Assembly (NCBI GenBank): GCA_031553415.1
Contig: JAVBLO010000016.1
Location: 1 to 64,000, forward strand
Length of the DNA stretch: 64,000 nucleotides
Reading direction: 5' to 3'
Source: JAIRVZ01 sp031553415
GTDB lineage: Bacteria; Bacteroidota; Bacteroidia; Bacteroidales; Azobacteroidaceae
A program made the position numbers and the translations under genes. The notes under the pieces are model-generated. The model ran no database searches, had not been told where the DNA came from, and was given only the letters and a program-made list of their open reading frames with translations. Positions 28,216-37,444 of this stretch are shown piece by piece (positions within the stretch are counted from its first letter, which is position 1; every line of letters begins with the position of its first letter).

Positions 28216-28893
28216 TTATAAAACATCACAAGCATCCACAAAGAAGTCGTAAAAAGGCTTCATTGCTAAAAAATCATCAGCTAAAATTTCTGCAAACTTT
28301 TCAGAAAACATTTCTTTTCCAACCGGACGGTTCTTTATAACATAGGCATATTTGCGAGTAAACCAAGGTTGAAAATATTCCGGCAAGTCATTTTTTATAG
28401 GTTGCTTATAAGTTTCTCCTTCGTGATTAAACCCACGTGCCAAAACCGGCTCCGTGATTTCGCGGAAATGTTTGGACTCATAAGTTACTTTTTCCCTAAA
28501 ACTATCCAAGACTTTCTTTTTTGAACCATATAAACCCATTCCATATCTATAACCTTCTCCTGAAATTTCAATGAAAAAAGCGGGAAAATTTTCCCATTGC
28601 CCATCCGGAATAAACCTTTGGAAAGTCATCCACATGTGTGTTTTGTAAGGAGTTTTATCATAGGAAAAGCGAATATCACGATAAATACGCGAAAGTATAC
28701 GGTTTGGACGGGAATCAAATTTAGGATCAATCGCCTGCATCGTTGGAGTTAAAGCAACAATCAATGCTTTCATCCGGTTCAGGATTTCCGATTCATAAAT
28801 ATGTTTATGCTCATCAAACCAAGGTTTGTTGTTATTCTCTTTCAAATCCTTGAAAAACTGAATAGTTGCTGGAGTAAAACCTGTAAACTGCAT
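28216..28893 (-). CDS. DUF2461 family protein
   Basis: The 225-residue protein matches the DUF2461 (TIGR02453) family from end to end: FTGFTPATIQFFKDLKENNNKPWFDEHK at the start, RIYRDIRFSYDKTPYKTH in the middle and GFYRYGMGLY-like FIEISGEGYRYGMGLYG later. The family is widespread and soluble with unknown function. I start at the ATG at 28893; a TTG two codons earlier is also in frame. It is downstream of prfB on the same strand, separated by an AT hairpin repeat. Confidence 0.9.
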   Translation of the reverse strand: MQFTGFTPATIQFFKDLKENNNKPWFDEHKHIYESEILNRMKALIVALTPTMQAIDPKFDSRPNRILSRIYRDIRFSYDKTPYKTHMWMTFQRFIPDGQWENFPAFFIEISGEGYRYGMGLYGSKKKVLDSFREKVTYESKHFREITEPVLARGFNHEGETYKQPIKNDLPEYFQPWFTRKYAYVIKNRPVGKEMFSEKFAEILADDFLAMKPFYDFFVDACDVL

Positions 28894-28901
28894 GATCAAT
28901 T

Positions 28902-28983
28902 AGTTAAGAGTTAAGAGTTAAGAATTAAGAGTTAGAAATCAGGCGCAAGCCAATTCTTAACTCTTAATTCTTAACTCTTAACT
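28902..28983. repeat. AT-rich hairpin repeat with GCGCAAGCCAATT core, copy 2
   Basis: The left arm is repeats of AGTTAAGAGTTAAGA (28902-28934); the right arm is their complement, TTCTTAACTCTTAA (28952-28983). The centre holds GCGCAAGCCAATT (28943-28955), identical to the core of the element at 15357-15438 although the arm units differ. Confidence 0.75.
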
Positions 28984-29003
28984 TTATATATATATATTAT
29001 TTA

Positions 29004-30114
29004 TTATTCTCCTCCGAATTCCATCAAATATGCTTTGATAAATTCATCTATATTGCCATCCATAACAGCTTGTACGTTGGATGTTTGATAATCGGTACGA
29101 TGATCTTTCACCCGGCGGTCGTCGAAAACATAACTGCGGATTTGTGAACCCCATTCGATTTTTTTCTTATTGGCTTCAATTTTGGCAGTAGCCCTCCTCC
29201 GGCGCTCCAATTCCAGTTCATATAATTGTGATTTCAACAAGCGGATCGCATTGTCTTTGTTTCCAAATTGCGAACGGCTTTCCGTATTTTCAATCACAAT
29301 TTCCTTTCCTTCGCCAGTATCCGGATCTTTATAAGTATAATGCAAACGGACTCCGGTTTCCACCTTGTTCACATTCTGTCCGCCGGCGCCACTTGACCGG
29401 AATGTATCCCAGGTGAGATCTCCCGAATTTACTTCAATTTCAATCGTATCATCTACCAAAGGAAGTACTGAAATTGAAGAGAATGAAGTCATGCGCTTGC
29501 CCTGAGCATTATATGGAGAAACCCGAACCAGACGATGTACGCCATTCTCGCTTTTCAGGTAACCGAAAGCATATTCACCTTCAACCTGCATGGTTACAGT
29601 TTTAATTCCTGCATCGTCACCATCCAACCAGTTGGTAATAGTTACTTTATAACCTTGGTTTTCACACCAACGCGAATACATACGGTAAAGCATTTCGGCC
29701 CAATCCTGGGCTTCAGTACCTCCGGCTCCCGCATTGATTTTCAATACTGCTCCCAAATGGTCTTCTTCCAAACGGAGCATATTTTTCATTTCCAGGATTT
29801 CCAGCTGTTCAATGGCTTGTTTATATGCAACATCGACTTCCTCTTCGGTGGTAATACCTTCTTTTACAAAATCAAAAGCCAACTGAAGTTCTTCAATAGT
29901 TGCTTTCACTTGTTTGTAACCTTCAATCCAAGATTTCAGTCCACGTATTTTTTGCATCACTTCTTCAGCACGCTTGGCATCGCCCCAAAATTCAGGATCT
30001 TGCGTACGAAGTTCTTCTTCTTCTAATTGAATTGTTTTGGCATCGATGTCAAAGATACCCCCTCAGCGCGGACTCGCGCTCCAATACATCACGTAATTGG
30101 TCTGTCGTTATCAT
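29004..30114 (-). CDS. prfB: peptide chain release factor 2, with programmed +1 frameshift
   Basis: RF2 ends translation at UGA and UAA. The gene is in two frames: codons 1-21 (MITTDQLRDVLERESALRGYL) end at an in-frame TGA (30051-30049), and translation must slip +1 to GAC to continue to the stop at 29004, giving 369 residues. The 3' part has the peptidyl-hydrolysis motif SGAGGQNVNKVETG and the codon-recognition segment, which reads VRVSPYNAQGKRMTSF, that is SPY where E. coli has SPF, a form I associate with Bacteroidota. The slip gives the usual autoregulation: scarce RF2 allows the frameshift that makes more RF2. A palindromic repeat lies immediately upstream. Confidence 0.97.
30048..30063 (-). 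promoter_or_regulatory. prfB programmed frameshift site
   Basis: On the minus strand the sequence reads AGGGGGTATCTTTGAC. AGGGGG (30063-30058) is an internal Shine-Dalgarno-like element, CTT is the slippery codon, TGA the in-frame stop and C the base that weakens termination. It is the same as the E. coli prfB site over all 16 bases. This is notable in a phylum that rarely uses Shine-Dalgarno pairing for initiation. Confidence 0.97.
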
Positions 30115-30126
30115 ATTTAATATTTT

Positions 30127-30230
30127 TACACCCCTAAATCCCCTAAAGGGGACTTGGAGCATGAGTAATTGTAGTTAACTGCAAATATTTAGCCACCTTA
30201 AAAGTCCCCTTTAGGGGATTTAGGGGTGTA
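30127..30230. repeat. palindromic dispersed repeat, copy 2 (CCCCTAAATCCCCT family)
   Basis: Perfect 29-bp inverted arms (30127-30155 and 30202-30230), each containing CCCCTAAATCCCCTAAAGGG, flank a 46-bp centre. The arms match those of the element at 3606-3732. It fills the space between prfB and the metallophosphoesterase gene. Confidence 0.9.
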
Positions 30231-30248
30231 TTTGGGTTGCAAAATTAA

Positions 30249-31385
30249 TCAATATATCTTAATCTCAAAAACAATGGCTTCGCAATGGCTTCCCGACCGC
30301 AATGGAAAACCGGATAATCCCAAGCCTGAAGTCGTGCAGGAACTGCAATTATCTTTTGTTTTCATTCCATACGGATTGGAATAAAGGAAACTACTTAATA
30401 AATTAGCAGGAAATATCTGTCCACAATGGGTATGGCCACAAATCGTCAAAGGGATATGATATTCACATGCTTCTTTTATATTGGCCGGCTGATGCGCCAA
30501 CATAATACAAGGTTTGGAAGTGTCAAAACCTTTCATTAATTCAGCTATTGGCTTCCGTTTTTCATTGTCTTTGTCGTCGCGTCCAATCAGCCACAGTTTA
30601 TCATCAATACTTATAATTGTATCTTTTAATACAGTCATGCCACTTTGGGAAATCCAGGCCAGTTTATTTTCCGAATCAAATTTATATTCATGATTGCCGG
30701 GAATAAAATAAACTCCTTTGGGTGCTTTAATTCTTTTCAGGTCGTGCTGCATTCCGGTTTTTATCAAAGGATATAAATCCCAATCAATCAAATCACCATC
30801 TATAACAACAATATCCGCATGTTGGTCATTAATCAGTTTGACATATTTATCCAACATCTGTTTATCCACAATATATCCGAGATGAAGGTCGGCTGCAATA
30901 AGCATTTTATAAGTTTGAACGGGAGCAGTTTGATTTTCAGTTTTCCGGTTAAAAGAAAAATCATAGTTTTTTATAACCGGATTGGTAAAATTGTGATAAG
31001 AAAGGATAAAACTTATCCAGATAAGAATATTGATGCAAACAAAACAGATTATCCTGGCCCGTTTTATTTGCTTTTTTGTAAACCGGTAGAAAAAAATAAA
31101 GTAACGTTTCAGGTATATAATAAGGTCAAAGGACAAAATCAATGCTACCAGATACACCTGGAAAATAACCCAAACGCCACTGATTTTTTGTATCATGCCG
31201 ACTGTTTCCACAGGCAATCTATGCATCGCAAACAATCCGGCAAAATACATCAGGGTTTCTAATATGTATATGATGATGAATGTATATTTCCAGGATTTGG
31301 ATAAATCCTTGCTTTTCCCTATGCGGTAAACAACAAATGCATTCAGGAAAGTCTGAACAAATATGGAACGGAAGAAAAAAATCAT
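30249..31385 (-). CDS. membrane-anchored metallophosphoesterase (YkuE-like), copy A
   Basis: The 378-residue protein has about four N-terminal transmembrane helices (to about residue 140) and a calcineurin-like domain facing the periplasm, with the metal motifs in order: AADLHLG (D-x-H), IDGDLID (GD-x-x-D), PGNHEY (GNHE) and CGHTHCGQIFP (GHTH). The closest described relatives are the YkuE-type phosphoesterases, some of which act on lipid or UDP-sugar phosphates; the substrate here is unknown. It overlaps copy B by four bases (ATGA) and ends the GT2-phosphoesterase operon. Confidence 0.88.
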   Translation of the reverse strand: MIFFFRSIFVQTFLNAFVVYRIGKSKDLSKSWKYTFIIIYILETLMYFAGLFAMHRLPVETVGMIQKISGVWVIFQVYLVALILSFDLIIYLKRYFIFFYRFTKKQIKRARIICFVCINILIWISFILSYHNFTNPVIKNYDFSFNRKTENQTAPVQTYKMLIAADLHLGYIVDKQMLDKYVKLINDQHADIVVIDGDLIDWDLYPLIKTGMQHDLKRIKAPKGVYFIPGNHEYKFDSENKLAWISQSGMTVLKDTIISIDDKLWLIGRDDKDNEKRKPIAELMKGFDTSKPCIMLAHQPANIKEACEYHIPLTICGHTHCGQIFPANLLSSFLYSNPYGMKTKDNCSSCTTSGLGLSGFPLRSGSHCEAIVFEIKIY

Positions 31386-32500
31386 TTGAACTCAATATTA
31401 AACACTGCAATTTCGGATTCTGTACCTATGCGGAAAAGTGGTCCCCATAGAGTAAGTCCGGATGATACATAAACATGTAAATTGCCTTTTTGTTTATATC
31501 CGTGTCCAACTTCGTATATTTTTTTCACAATATAATTTCCCGGCCATAGCTGACCGTTGTGTGTATGCCCGGAAAGTTGGAAATCCACTCCGTTTTTTTC
31601 TGCATCAGCCAAATTATATGGTTGATGATCAAGCAGGAATATAGGTTGTGAATTATCGGTTTCAGCAACCAGGTTCTTTAATGATTTCCGGGCCCTTACT
31701 GTATGATCGTTCCGTCCGATAACCCAGAAACTATTATCTACATGAGCAACACTGTCAACTAACAGTTTTATCTTTGTCTTTTTCAGGAAGTCTAAACTAT
31801 CATCAATTCCACTTATATATTCATGATTTCCCAAACACATGTAAACACCCAAAGGAGCCTGTAAACGGTTGAGTTGTTCCTCCATTTTCCATTCGTTCAA
31901 CGGCCGGGTGGAATTATCTACCACATCACCGGCTATCAGGATTATATCGGGCTTTAAAGCATTGACTTTATCAACATATTTACTAAATCGCTTATTGTCA
32001 ATCAACAATCCCAAATGAATATCACTTAACTCTATAACCCGTAATTCTTTTCTGTCACCGGCTTTTTTGTTTATTTTAATATCATAAGTATTTATGGAAG
32101 GATGCATAAACTTATAATATCCGGCAATCAACATGATTAAAATAACCATTGATACTCCATATACCTGAATTTGCCTGAAATGTGTTGTAATATTTTCCGG
32201 AAGAAAGTGTATCCAATGATTTAACAGGCCAATTATATCTGTTAACAGGAAAAACAAGAAGAAATACATCATACAGACCAACCAGGTTGTACCGATTGCA
32301 TAAATTACTTTCAGCAAACCTAACGGTAATACATTACGGCCTCCCATTGCAACAAGGAATAAAAGCGCAACAACTACAAATAAAACTGAATAAACTAGCC
32401 TGCTTGTAAATGTAGGAGGCAGTACTTGCCAGCCTCTAATAAAAATGTATGAATTGATTAACAGGTAAACAGAAATAACGATAAAAAAGAATGTCTTCAT
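31382..32500 (-). CDS. membrane-anchored metallophosphoesterase (YkuE-like), copy B
   Basis: The 372-residue paralog of the next gene has the same layout: about four N-terminal transmembrane helices, then a phosphoesterase domain with LSDIHLG, IAGDVVD, LGNHEY and SGHTHNGQLWP. Here the second His motif is followed by Asn-Gly where copy A has Cys-Gly. Tandem duplication with four-base overlaps on both sides implies that the two are made together with the glycosyltransferase. Confidence 0.88.
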   Translation of the reverse strand: MKTFFFIVISVYLLINSYIFIRGWQVLPPTFTSRLVYSVLFVVVALLFLVAMGGRNVLPLGLLKVIYAIGTTWLVCMMYFFLFFLLTDIIGLLNHWIHFLPENITTHFRQIQVYGVSMVILIMLIAGYYKFMHPSINTYDIKINKKAGDRKELRVIELSDIHLGLLIDNKRFSKYVDKVNALKPDIILIAGDVVDNSTRPLNEWKMEEQLNRLQAPLGVYMCLGNHEYISGIDDSLDFLKKTKIKLLVDSVAHVDNSFWVIGRNDHTVRARKSLKNLVAETDNSQPIFLLDHQPYNLADAEKNGVDFQLSGHTHNGQLWPGNYIVKKIYEVGHGYKQKGNLHVYVSSGLTLWGPLFRIGTESEIAVFNIEFK

Positions 32501-33219
32501 TTAAAAAAGCTGCTCCACTTTAATTGTATAACCCCAAATAGTGCTTCACTGAATATCCCCCCATTCATTTTTGAAACACCTTCTACCCTATTGATAAATA
32601 TAATAGGGATTTCTTTTAATTTAAATCCTAACTTATAAGCTGTAAATTTCATCTCTATCTGGAAAGCATAACCCTTGAAACGGATTTTATCTAAATTGAT
32701 GGCTTCAAGCACTTTCCTCTTATAGCAAACAAATCCGGCTGTTGTATCGGCAACTTTCATCCGCAAAACCAAACGGACATATTTTGATGCAAAATACGAC
32801 ATCAATACTCGTCCGATGGGCCAATTAACAACATTAACTCCTGTAATGTAGCGGGAACCGATAGCCAGGTCAGCTTCCCCTGAAGCACATGCTTTATATA
32901 ACCGCGGCAAATCTTCCGGATTATGTGAAAAATCGGCATCCATTTCGAAAATATAATCATAACGGTGTTCTACCGACCACTTAAAACCTGTAATATATGC
33001 AGTGCCCAAACCTTGCTTTCCTTGTCTTTCAATCAGGTGCAACCGTTCCGGAAATTCTCCTTGTTGCAGGTTTTTGACAATACTTCCTGTACCATCAGGC
33101 GAACCGTCGTCAATAATCAAAATATCAAACGGATGTTCCAACGCAAAAACCGCCCGGATAATCTTTTCGATATTTTCCTTTTCGTTATATGTCGGGATAA
33201 TGACTACGCTATCGCTCAT
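32497..33219 (-). CDS. polyprenol monophosphomannose synthase-like GT2
   Basis: The 240-residue glycosyltransferase family 2 enzyme resembles DPM1: VIIPTYNEKENIEKII at the N-terminus, the nucleotide/metal residues IDDGSPDGTG and EMDADFSHNPEDLP (DxD), and GSRYITG later. Such enzymes transfer mannose (or another sugar) from GDP- or UDP-sugar to a polyprenyl phosphate at the inner membrane. There are no transmembrane helices, as in bacterial soluble DPM1. It starts the operon with two metallophosphoesterases, all joined by ATGA overlaps, and has a TATCTTTG box at 33244-33251. Confidence 0.9.
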   Translation of the reverse strand: MSDSVVIIPTYNEKENIEKIIRAVFALEHPFDILIIDDGSPDGTGSIVKNLQQGEFPERLHLIERQGKQGLGTAYITGFKWSVEHRYDYIFEMDADFSHNPEDLPRLYKACASGEADLAIGSRYITGVNVVNWPIGRVLMSYFASKYVRLVLRMKVADTTAGFVCYKRKVLEAINLDKIRFKGYAFQIEMKFTAYKLGFKLKEIPIIFINRVEGVSKMNGGIFSEALFGVIQLKWSSFFK

Positions 33220-33243
33220 ATATGATTATAAAATTTTAAACTT

Positions 33244-33303
33244 CAAAGATACGCACTTATTGCATACATTTGATGTCGAATCCGTATTTTTACGTTATTT
33301 TTG
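33244..33303. promoter_or_regulatory. divergent promoters of GT2 operon and mfd
   Basis: The minus strand has TATCTTTG at 33244-33251 for the GT2 gene. The plus strand has two candidates for mfd: TACATTTG at 33265-33272 and TATTTTTG at 33296-33303. The first gives a leader of about 40 nt to the TTG start, the second an almost leaderless transcript. Confidence 0.55.
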
Positions 33304-33319
33304 CAAAAATTTTTTCAAG

Positions 33320-36300
33320 TTGGAAATTACAGATTTACAGAAAATATACAGCGCTCATCCTCAAGTAAAAGCGCTGGTTTCTCTTCTACCAAAAGAACAA
33401 AACATATTTCTTAAAGGATTATCCGGATCAGTAGGCAGCCTTGTGACTTCAGCTTGCTTTCAATCTACCCAAAGGAATATTCTTTGTATTTTAAATGATT
33501 TGGAAGATGCAGGTTATTTTTTCCATGATCTCTCGCAGATTGTGGGAGAAGATAATGTGTTATTTTTTCCTTCGGCTTTCAAACGGAATATTAAGTATGG
33601 ACAACGCGATACTGCCAACGAAATTCTCCGTACAGAAGTATTAGGGCGACTTAATAATAATGACTCTGGATATATTATTGTTACTTACCCTGAAGCCTTG
33701 GCGGAAAAAGTGGTTGCCGGGAATAACCTGGCAAAAAACACACTGAAAGTTTCCGTAGGCGAAAAGGTCGACAGCACATTTATTGCAGATGTGCTTGATT
33801 CATATAAATTCGAATATACCGATTATGTTTATGAACCGGGACAATATGCTGTGCGGGGTTCGATCATCGACGTATTTTCTTATTCAAACGAATTTCCATA
33901 CCGTATTGATTTCTTTGGCGATGAAATAGAAAGTATCCGTACTTTCGATGTTGAAAACCAACTTTCAAAAGAAAAACTGAATGAGATACAGATTATTTCG
34001 GCCCAATCAGGTAAATCGGAAACTACTTTATTTGCTTATACAAAAAAAGATACTGTTCTTGTATTCAAAAATGAAGATTGGGTATATGATAAAATTGATT
34101 CCCTCTGGAATGATGCTCCAACACTTGCAAACGAAGAAACTTTCCAATCATTAGACGATATACGTTTGATGTTATCGGAAAGTTCCGTTATCCGCACAGA
34201 TGCTGCGAAATTTTCCAAACTTCATTTAGCCAATCCAAGTATATATGTGCAACAAAACATAGCGCATGCAGTTGTTGAATTTTCGACTGAAATGCAACCA
34301 TCGTATCATAAAAATTTCGAATTGGTTGCACAGTCTTTCAAACAATATTTATCCGACGGTTTCGAACTTTATATACTGAGTGACAGTGAAAAACAAATCA
34401 AACGGATACAATCTATTTTCGACGACAGGGGAGATAATATTATTTTCAAACCTGTATTGAAAACTATCCACGAAGGATTTGTCGACAAAACTTTACGGGT
34501 TTGTTTTTTTACCGACCACCAGTTATTCGACCGTTATCATAAATACAACCTGAAATCCGAACAGGCACGTTCAGGGAAAATTGCCTTATCGCTCAAAGAA
34601 TTGCAACAATTCCAGTCGGGCGATTATGTGGTACATATCGACCACGGCGTCGGAAAATTCGGAGGCTTGGTGCGTACCGAAGTCAATGGGAAGATGCAGG
34701 AAGTTATCAAACTGACCTTCCTTAACAATGATACGATTTTCGTCAGTATCCATGCGCTTCATAAGATTTCGAAATATAAAGGTAGGGATGGTGAACCTCC
34801 CCGGTTGAATAAATTGGGATCTGGTGCCTGGGATAATCTTAAAAACAAAACCAAAAGCAAAGTCAAGGATATTGCCAAAGACCTGATTTTATTATACTCC
34901 AAACGCCGCGAAGAAAAGGGTTTTGCATTCTCTCCTGATACTTATATGCAAAAAGAACTGGAAGCTTCTTTTATTTACGAAGATACTCCCGACCAGGAAA
35001 AAGCAACCAACGACATCAAAGTCGATATGGAAAATACCCGCCCGATGGACCGTTTGGTTTGCGGTGATGTTGGTTTCGGGAAAACGGAAGTTGCTGTAAG
35101 GGCTGCATTCAAAGCGGTGGCTGATAATAAACAGGTTGCTGTGCTTGTACCAACAACTTTATTAGCTTACCAACATTACCATACATTCAAAGAACGGTTG
35201 AAAGATTTTCCGTGCAATGTGGATTACCTGAGCCGTGCCCGCAAACCGGGAGAAGTAAAAGAGATTTTACAGAAACTCAAATCCGGCGCTATTGATATTG
35301 TGATTGGCACGCACAGGTTGGTAAGTAAAGATATAGAATTCAAAGATTTGGGATTATTGATTATTGATGAAGAACAAAAATTCGGCGTTGGCGTCAAAGA
35401 AAAACTGAAACAGATGAGGGTCAATGTAGATACACTTACATTGACTGCAACTCCGATTCCACGTACATTACAGTTTAGTTTAATGGGTGCGCGTGACCTT
35501 TCATCCATAACAACTCCCCCACCCAACCGCTATCCGATTCAAACCGAAGTACATCGTTTTGGAGGCGATATCATCCGTGAAGCCATTAATTTCGAAATGA
35601 GCCGTAACGGACAGGTTTTCATCATCAATAACCGTGTGAATACACTTCCTGAATTGGAAGCTTTGGTACGGAAAGAAGTTCCCGATGCCAGGATTGTTGT
35701 CGGTCATGGGCAAATGGATCCGCATCACCTGGAAGAAATTATTGCCGATTTCGCGAACTTCGAATATGATGTATTAATCGCCACAACAATCATAGAAAAC
35801 GGGATTGACATTCCGAATGCCAACACCATTATTGTCAATAATGCACATCATTTCGGGTTAAGCGACTTACACCAGTTGCGCGGCCGTGTGGGACGAAGCA
35901 ACCGCAAAGCTTTCTGTTATTTGCTCGCTCCACCATTGACAACCCTGACTGCCGAAGCACGAAGAAGATTGCAGGCTATTGAAAATTTTTCCGAATTGGG
36001 AAGTGGAATCCATGTCGCGATGCAGGATTTGGATATTCGTGGAGCAGGAAATATGCTTGGTGCGGAACAAAGCGGATTCATAGCAGATTTGGGTTATGAA
36101 ACTTACCAGAAAATATTGGAAGAAGCCGTACAGGAATTAAAAAATGAAGAATTCGCCGACTTATATAAAGATGAAAACGAAGTCGACAAAGGTTCTTCAT
36201 ACGTGCTCGAAACTACCGTTGAAAGCGATATGGAATTATTGTTCCCGGCTCGTTACATTCCTAATGATTCAGAACGTATCTCTATTTATCGTGAATTAGA

Positions 36301-36658
36301 TTCAATAGAATCAGAACAGGAAATCGAAAAATTCCAAGCAAAACTGGAAGACCGTTTCGGTAAAATCCCCAAACAAGGTGAAGAATTAATACAGATTGTC
36401 CGGCTAAAACGTTTGGCCAAAGAATTGGGTATGGAAAAAATCATTCTTAAAATCGGGAAAATGAATATTCACCTTATTTCGAATTACGAATCGCCTTATT
36501 ATCAAAGTGAAGCGTTTGGTAAGTTACTGAATTATGTGCAGAAAAATTACAAATTATGCCAGTTGAAAGAGGATAAAAACAGGCGCTCGCTTATCATTCA
36601 AAATGTGAACAGTGTGGAAAAAGCATTCAATACCTTAACTGAAATTTCGGTTATTTGA
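33320..36658 (+). CDS. mfd: transcription-repair coupling factor
   Basis: Mfd removes stalled RNA polymerase at lesions and recruits UvrA. The 1112-residue protein has the UvrB-like N-terminal region, the RNA-polymerase-interaction domain with YVVHIDHGVGKFGGL, the translocase domain with Walker A CGDVGFGKTEVAVRAAF, DEEQ box (IIDEEQKFGV), SLMGARDLSSITTPPPNRYPIQT, and the TRCF C-terminal domain. No ATG is available near the expected start. The TTG at 33320 gives EITDLQKIYSAHPQVKAL, which matches family N-termini, and lies downstream of both candidate -7 boxes, so I use it. The much earlier ATG at 33002 is inside the opposite-strand GT2 gene and is rejected. Confidence 0.95.
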   Translation: MEITDLQKIYSAHPQVKALVSLLPKEQNIFLKGLSGSVGSLVTSACFQSTQRNILCILNDLEDAGYFFHDLSQIVGEDNVLFFPSAFKRNIKYGQRDTANEILRTEVLGRLNNNDSGYIIVTYPEALAEKVVAGNNLAKNTLKVSVGEKVDSTFIADVLDSYKFEYTDYVYEPGQYAVRGSIIDVFSYSNEFPYRIDFFGDEIESIRTFDVENQLSKEKLNEIQIISAQSGKSETTLFAYTKKDTVLVFKNEDWVYDKIDSLWNDAPTLANEETFQSLDDIRLMLSESSVIRTDAAKFSKLHLANPSIYVQQNIAHAVVEFSTEMQPSYHKNFELVAQSFKQYLSDGFELYILSDSEKQIKRIQSIFDDRGDNIIFKPVLKTIHEGFVDKTLRVCFFTDHQLFDRYHKYNLKSEQARSGKIALSLKELQQFQSGDYVVHIDHGVGKFGGLVRTEVNGKMQEVIKLTFLNNDTIFVSIHALHKISKYKGRDGEPPRLNKLGSGAWDNLKNKTKSKVKDIAKDLILLYSKRREEKGFAFSPDTYMQKELEASFIYEDTPDQEKATNDIKVDMENTRPMDRLVCGDVGFGKTEVAVRAAFKAVADNKQVAVLVPTTLLAYQHYHTFKERLKDFPCNVDYLSRARKPGEVKEILQKLKSGAIDIVIGTHRLVSKDIEFKDLGLLIIDEEQKFGVGVKEKLKQMRVNVDTLTLTATPIPRTLQFSLMGARDLSSITTPPPNRYPIQTEVHRFGGDIIREAINFEMSRNGQVFIINNRVNTLPELEALVRKEVPDARIVVGHGQMDPHHLEEIIADFANFEYDVLIATTIIENGIDIPNANTIIVNNAHHFGLSDLHQLRGRVGRSNRKAFCYLLAPPLTTLTAEARRRLQAIENFSELGSGIHVAMQDLDIRGAGNMLGAEQSGFIADLGYETYQKILEEAVQELKNEEFADLYKDENEVDKGSSYVLETTVESDMELLFPARYIPNDSERISIYRELDSIESEQEIEKFQAKLEDRFGKIPKQGEELIQIVRLKRLAKELGMEKIILKIGKMNIHLISNYESPYYQSEAFGKLLNYVQKNYKLCQLKEDKNRRSLIIQNVNSVEKAFNTLTEISVI

Positions 36659-36721
36659 AAACATTTCCTAATTTTGGACGTTTTTAAAAGTGATCTGTTT
36701 TATTCAATTAAAAAGTAAATT

Positions 36722-37234
36722 ATGAAAATGAAAAGTAAATTTTTAATGATGATGGTATTATCCATCTTGTGTTTAGGTTTTGTTTCTTGTAGTGATGACG
36801 ATGATGACAAAGACAATTCTGTTGCTGCAGCAGTTTCCAGCGATTATAATGGAACTTTTGATGTTTCTTTGAACGGACAAAAATATACAAATAAAAAAGT
36901 AGTAGTTACAAAAAAATCAGATACTGAAGTTACTTTGTCTATTGCTGCAGGTGAAATAATGGAAATGATACCAGCAATATCTGCTTCTGCAATTATAAGC
37001 GACTATGATGCAGAAGAAGGTTACTACGATTTTGAAGAAGCTACTCTTTCTGATGTAACATTGGCTGCTCTATCAGCTGCTTATATTACTGATGTTGCCA
37101 TAGAAGGCTATTGGGAAAAAGGAGAGGATGGTAAAATGTATTTGGATTTAACTATAACAGGAACTTCTACACAAGTAATATCTGGCCAACCTATGCAAAT
37201 CCCATTTACTGTCAATTATAAAGGTGTGAGATAA
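36722..37234 (+). CDS. surface-exposed lipoprotein with calycin-like domain
   Basis: The 170-residue product has a lipoprotein signal (LCLGFVSC, Cys at about 23) directly followed by SDDDDDKD. An acidic run right after the lipidated Cys is the Bacteroidota lipoprotein export signal, so I expect a surface-exposed lipoprotein. The mature part (about 40-168) resembles the calycin-like beta-barrel domain (PF13944) of Bacteroides lipoproteins. Ligand unknown. It is a single gene after mfd with a terminator downstream. Confidence 0.82.
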   Translation: MKMKSKFLMMMVLSILCLGFVSCSDDDDDKDNSVAAAVSSDYNGTFDVSLNGQKYTNKKVVVTKKSDTEVTLSIAAGEIMEMIPAISASAIISDYDAEEGYYDFEEATLSDVTLAALSAAYITDVAIEGYWEKGEDGKMYLDLTITGTSTQVISGQPMQIPFTVNYKGVR

Positions 37235-37257
37235 TAATAAAATTTCAATTAATAATC

Positions 37258-37303
37258 ACAAAACCCGGACAAAATCTCAAATTTTATCTGGGTTTTGTTT
37301 TAG
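37258..37303 (+). terminator. terminator after the lipoprotein gene
   Basis: ACAAAACCCGGA and TCTGGGTTTTGT pair with one mismatch, and an inner AAAAT/ATTTT pair extends the stem; a short T run follows. Its right arm overlaps the end of the small minus-strand ORF at 37284-37424. Confidence 0.65.
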
Positions 37304-37424
37304 TATAAAAATCCGAATAACTAAAGAGGAATTTCATTCCTGAAATTTCTTCATTCAAATACCTTGTAAAATTATCATCTACACGCTCCAGATGTCGATG
37401 AAAGATGGCAAATAATTGTTGCAT
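37284..37424 (-). pseudogene. 5' stub of an AAA ATPase gene
   Basis: A 46-residue minus-strand ORF begins MQQLFAIFHRHLERVDDNF and TRYLNEEI, then diverges and stops at 37284. The first 27 residues resemble the N-terminus of the common Bacteroidota ATP-binding protein (AAA with DUF4143), which normally continues into a GARGVGKTT P-loop; that loop and the remaining few hundred residues are absent. A perfect -7 box (TACCTTTG, 37445-37452) lies at the right distance upstream. I read it as a decayed or truncated copy that kept its promoter and first 27 or so codons; the family match is by eye. Confidence 0.5.
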
Positions 37425-37444
37425 ATCTTTAAATTTAGATACGG

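Noticed and set aside
33002..33319. ATG-initiated N-terminal extension of mfd
   Set aside because: It reads through the opposite-strand GT2 gene and both promoters and does not resemble Mfd; the TTG at 33320 fits the family.
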